A stretch of 64,000 bases of DNA from Macrosoma leucophasiata (lineage: Eukaryota > Arthropoda > Insecta > Lepidoptera > Hedylidae): positions 3,348,001 to 3,412,000 of the forward strand of contig JAWQUS010000017.1 of NCBI GenBank assembly GCA_036365455.1, given 5' to 3'. Below the pieces are notes generated by a model, which was not told where the DNA came from, searched no databases, and saw only the letters and a list, made by a program, of their open reading frames with translations. Below, piece after piece: positions 60,462 through 64,000 of this stretch. The position numbers were made by a program, and so were the translations under genes. Position 1 is the stretch's first letter. Each line of letters opens with the position of its first letter.

Positions 60462-60700
60462 TTTTATGTAATGGTAGTGGTAAACAAGCATACAGTTCAC
60501 ATTGATATTAAGTGATGACTGCAGACTATAGACACAAGGACTAAGGTCAAAATGCAGATGCGTTACCACTCCTGCCTCGCCCGCCTCTGCGCTGGAAATC
60601 ATAACGTAACATTATAATTTACACGATAGTGCTGAACACTACCATTTATCGTTAATAGTTAGTATAAGTAGTTTGGGAATGCGGTGTTACGCTACCACTT
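60462..60700 (-). repeat. Family A, diverged
   Basis: TTTTTTTATGTAATGGTAGT, AACAAGCATACAGTTCACAT and GGTCAAAATGCAGATGCGTT, then a degenerate middle (CTGAACACTACCATTTATCG). The 5' end is lost after GCGGTGTTACG. Confidence 0.82.
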
Positions 60701-61624
60701 CTTAAATTTGTACATTAAAAGTACATTAGCATAATATTTTATATTCAGAAGTCAAGTCATCAAAACTTAAAATACTAAAAACTCAAAAAAAAGACAATTT
60801 GGGCGAAACGGTGCTTAATGGAACTGATTGAAATTCGCCTTTCTAATAAGTACCAAATGAAATACAGGATTAGCGATTGCATATATAACGTGAAAATATA
60901 ATAGATTCGGAAAAAATTATGTACAAAACAAATATTTCGAATAAAAATAGAACACCGTCTTAAAATATTTTACCTTATATCTATTCGATACAAACCAGAT
61001 ACGACTAGCGCACAAACAAAATAAATAATTGGACGTGGTCATGCAAAACAGAACCAACTTCGATACTAACTTTCGAGATGATTGAAGTTACTTTCAGAAA
61101 AACTTGAGGCAATTTATTTCAAATCAAAATGTTTTTATGTTTTCATGTTATTCGTTAATTTACAATAGATTACTCCGTAAGATCCAACAACATTAAGTAC
61201 TATATCAAGCACTAAATATTTTAAGTTGTTTTTTTTTTCTCCTTCAAGTTTTCTATTTAAAACGATATGTGTGAATATTTCTTGTGTGATGTTTTCACGT
61301 CCACCAATTCACCCATCCACTCGTTTTTGCCTCTCTATGATATTCAAACTATGCTGAGAGATAATTTAACTCAGTTGACATAATTTCGATTAGCATTGTG
61401 TAGTAATGACACAGGAAAACAGATTATACGTGAATGCATATTTATGTTATATTTTTTAATGTCTGTCAAAATTGAGTAACGCAATAGACCCAAAGTACGG
61501 TTTTTTAATAATATCTTATACTTTTGTTGCAAATTTTGTGTTACTCATTAGTTTTTTTTTCGTCAATGACTCCATAAACAAGCTTTGTTAAGGAACTTGT
61601 GGCATTAAAGTACCAATAATTGTA
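60701..61624. other. Unassigned AT-rich sequence
   Basis: No repeat partner, RNA gene or coding stretch recognised over about 920 bp. Confidence 0.35.
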
Positions 61625-61825
61625 GCACCGAGGGTACACCTCAGAGGTATGTTCAACAACTGTGAGCTATTAATAATATGGGATTCTTCAAAACTGACGT
61701 CCTTTAAGTCTGACAGTGCATTAGCAACTCCCCTGGTGTTGCAAATGTCCATAGGAAACGAAGACCACTTTCTTGTTCCAACGGATCTTCATGCCTGTCA
61801 ACATTTTATCAAAAAAAAACTTATT
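61625..61825 (+). mobile_element. CR1/Jockey-like LINE 3' end, degenerate
   Basis: AATATGGGATTCTTCAAAAC, CTCCCCTGGTGTTGCAAATG, TCCATAGG and GCCTGTCAACATTTTATC followed by an A tail match the last 160 bp of 30831-31232. Frame broken. Confidence 0.82.
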
Positions 61826-62684
61826 TCCATAAATCGTAGCTGTGCAAGTTGTTCAGTTTTGCGTAAAAACATTCAATTGTTTCAACTTCAACTCCAACTA
61901 TTCTGGATGGTACCCGTAACATTTAAATTGCAAAATATCTTCCTATCTGCGGTACTGTATTGTAATGGGTGACTAATGGGGAGTATTTTGAAGAGATTTG
62001 CATGTCTGAATAGATTTATAGCGCATGTTTGAGTGAGGTTTGTTGTGCTGTTGTGCTTGTAGTGCCATTAGCTTGTCTCTAACAACGATTGAAATGTAAT
62101 ATTCACAATAATGGGAATTTATTCATAAAATGAATGTTTTGTTTCAAAATAGAAGTTCCGATGGAATCCGCTTTTGGTTGTTAGTATTGATATTTACAAA
62201 CATTTTTTTTTGTAAGTTTGTCTAAATTTACGTGTTCATAGAGGTATTTTTGTATAGATGAGGACTATAACTAATCATATTATCACGAAATAGATAAAAT
62301 TCATCAATAAATTATTTGTAGTTATTTTAATTTGCCAGGATATAATATATCATGCTCGCTATATATAAATCATGTTCAAAGCAATAGCGAAGAATAGTTA
62401 ATTTTAAATGAAAAATAGTTTATTTGAACTTATTAACCGATGCATTCAAGCGGCAAAAAAATATTAAAACTGGACTAAAACATGTTAAAAATGACGATGA
62501 CCATAGCAGTTACTGAAACTATAACTCAATAAACAAAACGAAGATATCTATATCTATACATACATTATAGTAATACAGTAAAAATCGAGTGTCTGCACAT
62601 TCAATATTTTTTCAATAAAAACTGATAAGGGGCGATTCAAGTTTATTTCAAGCACTGCCTCAAAGCAAATGATGCAAAAAAATA
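61826..62684. other. Unassigned sequence
   Basis: No recognised repeat or gene. Confidence 0.35.
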
Positions 62685-62750
62685 TTCCCAAAAAATGCTG
62701 CCCAGAGACACTATTCCACGCAAACGAAGTCGCGGGCACAGCTAGTTTTG
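62685..62750 (+). mobile_element. Helitron 3' terminus
   Basis: TATTCCACGCAAACGAAGTC, GCGGGCACAGCTAGT: a GC-rich hairpin-forming end closing in CTAGT. The rest of the element is not recognisable. Confidence 0.72.
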
Positions 62751-63104
62751 AATATGTCGACGAGACAAGATCGGAATATTTTTCTAAGATCTAGTCCGAT
62801 GTTTACGCTTCAACGATATTCTAGAATTCGAATAGAAAACTAAAGCGAATCGAACACAAGTTTCCTTGTTATTTAATTCTTTCGCATCACAGACTCCGCA
62901 GGTTTTCAAATTCCGAAGAATTTTTAAAAGAAAAAAACATGGCTTTCATCAAACTTGACGATCGAGTGAGTTTCAGAAATTGTCGAGAATCTGTCGATCG
63001 TTTTTTTAAACTTTCATTAAAGATAACTTTTATAAAGATGAGACTGAAACTTTAACACTCATATTTTAATCCAACTTATTTAACTTCATCACTCCAGCCA
63101 AATT

Positions 63105-63235
63105 ACGTAGTGGTAACGCATCTGCATTTTGACCTTGGTCTTTGTGTGGGTCTATAGGCTGTAGTCATCACTTAACATAAATGTGAACTGCATGCTTGTT
63201 TACCACTTCCATTACATACAAAAAAAAAAAATTAC
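63105..63235 (+). repeat. Family A, 5'-truncated
   Basis: Starts at GTAGTGGTAACGCATCTGCA, last ~130 bp with A tail. It lies against family E sequence on both sides: CACTCCAGCCAAATTACG before and ATTACGTGGAATAGGC after. ATTACGT is possibly the target-site duplication. Confidence 0.9.
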
Positions 63236-63400
63236 GTGGAATAGGCAACAGCGTCTCGCGAACTATCGCCACTGCCATCGCCAATCCGCCTGCCCAACGT
63301 GGCGATTTTGGCATATGCTCCTCTTATGACTCGCAACACGCACTGGGGTGGGCATCTTTAGGAAAAGCTTTGTCCAGCTGTGGACGACTTACAGCTGAAT
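63236..63400 (+). repeat. Family E repeat
   Basis: GTGGAATAGGCAACAGCGTC, GCCACTGCCATCGCCAATCC, GCCTGCCCAACGTGGCGATT and TTTGTCCAGCTGTGGACG: central block plus 3' end. It links the E body to the tail seen separately at 11440 and 35572. Confidence 0.8.
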
Positions 63401-63453
63401 TGATAATCGATGTATTACAGCGCTCTGTGCCACAATGGCAGTATTTTGGAACT

Positions 63454-63738
63454 CTTTTTATGTAATAAAAGTGGCAAACTAGCGTGCAGTTCACATTAAT
63501 GTTAAGTGATGACTGCAGCCTACAGACACCTTCACAATGACCAGAGGTCAAAATGCAGATGCGCTGCCACTCCTGTGGCATTAGGTTTTATGCCTCTGTG
63601 CCGGAAATTACAGGGCCGTACATTACCACCTGACCGGAACACGATAGTGGTGAACACTACCATTTAGCGGCAAGTATATTAGATAATGCGGTGGTGCCTA
63701 CGCCCGCGAGCTCCGTCACTGGAGCTCTACCACCAGTA
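63454..63738 (-). repeat. Family A retroposon, full length
   Basis: TTTTTATGTAATAAAAGTGG to the perfect hairpin GAGCTCCGTCACTGGAGCTC and terminal TACCACCAGT. Complete minus-strand reference copy. Confidence 0.95.
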
Positions 63739-64000
63739 AAAAACGATATTATTAACACTACAAGTAGCAAGCAAGCTTACAGACTCTTGGTTGCTACTTT
63801 ATATATAGCGTAAAAACATCCTTTATTTATGAAAGCAGCAATTTCAAACCAACAAGAAAATGGGTGAAGTTATCATAGCTCCAAACAATTGGGTTAACGT
63901 TGTATTTGTACTTTTAGTCGTAAATTACTGAACGATACGTTATACGCGATACGTTTGGCGACTTGATAATTATGTTATTTACTCGTTTCATGATTGTATT

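Overview
The window looks like repeat-rich, intergenic or intronic nuclear DNA from a moth or butterfly (Lepidoptera). It is AT-rich, with no operons, no compact genes and no long intact host open reading frame. It is packed with the repeat classes typical of lepidopteran genomes: tRNA-derived SINEs, a 5S-rRNA-derived SINE, Helitrons ending in CTAGT, TA-flanked MITEs, and Jockey-like, CR1-like and RTE-like LINE remnants. I could not fix the species.

For reference I label the families. A is a ~300-bp poly-A retroposon with about 35 full or partial copies on both strands. B, C and F are tRNA-derived SINEs. D is a 5S-rRNA-derived SINE with a TTA-repeat tail. E is a GC-rich repeat. G is a ~255-bp TA-flanked MITE. 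H is a ~660-bp element ending in GGGTTCCGTAG and carrying GACA microsatellites. U is a local repeat unit. X is a foldback element carrying tRNA-like arms.

Layout: 0-13 kb holds scattered A, B, F, Helitron and MITE copies and a 215-bp direct duplication. 13.5-15 kb is an H element split by a truncated RTE-like LINE. 15.8-23 kb holds G MITEs; one contains a ~3-kb Jockey-clade LINE with a target-site duplication. 24.1-28.2 kb is a degenerate local repeat array (U) carrying later insertions. 28.7-34.5 kb holds SINEs and CR1-like LINE 3' ends. 34.6-38.4 kb is a mosaic of short local duplications around a 500-bp inverted repeat. 39-45.9 kb is nested SINE territory. 46.3-48.4 kb is comparatively repeat-poor and has a GC-rich stretch followed by a good splice-donor match. 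48.4-55.7 kb holds Helitrons, an RTE-like copy and the X foldback with two head-to-head tRNA-like sequences. 55.9-60.3 kb holds two unrelated tandem arrays (about 103 bp and about 372 bp units). 60.5-64 kb is A, E and LINE debris.

The only proteins I can name are broken retrotransposon enzymes: Jockey endonuclease/reverse transcriptase, RTE-like reverse transcriptase and CR1-like reverse-transcriptase tails. Two minus-strand stretches near 53.8 and 56.4 kb look like protein sequence but I do not recognise them. The main value of the window is its stratigraphy: several insertions sit inside recognisable older repeats with visible target-site duplications, so the order of events can be read directly. 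I did not find a convincing new gene system.
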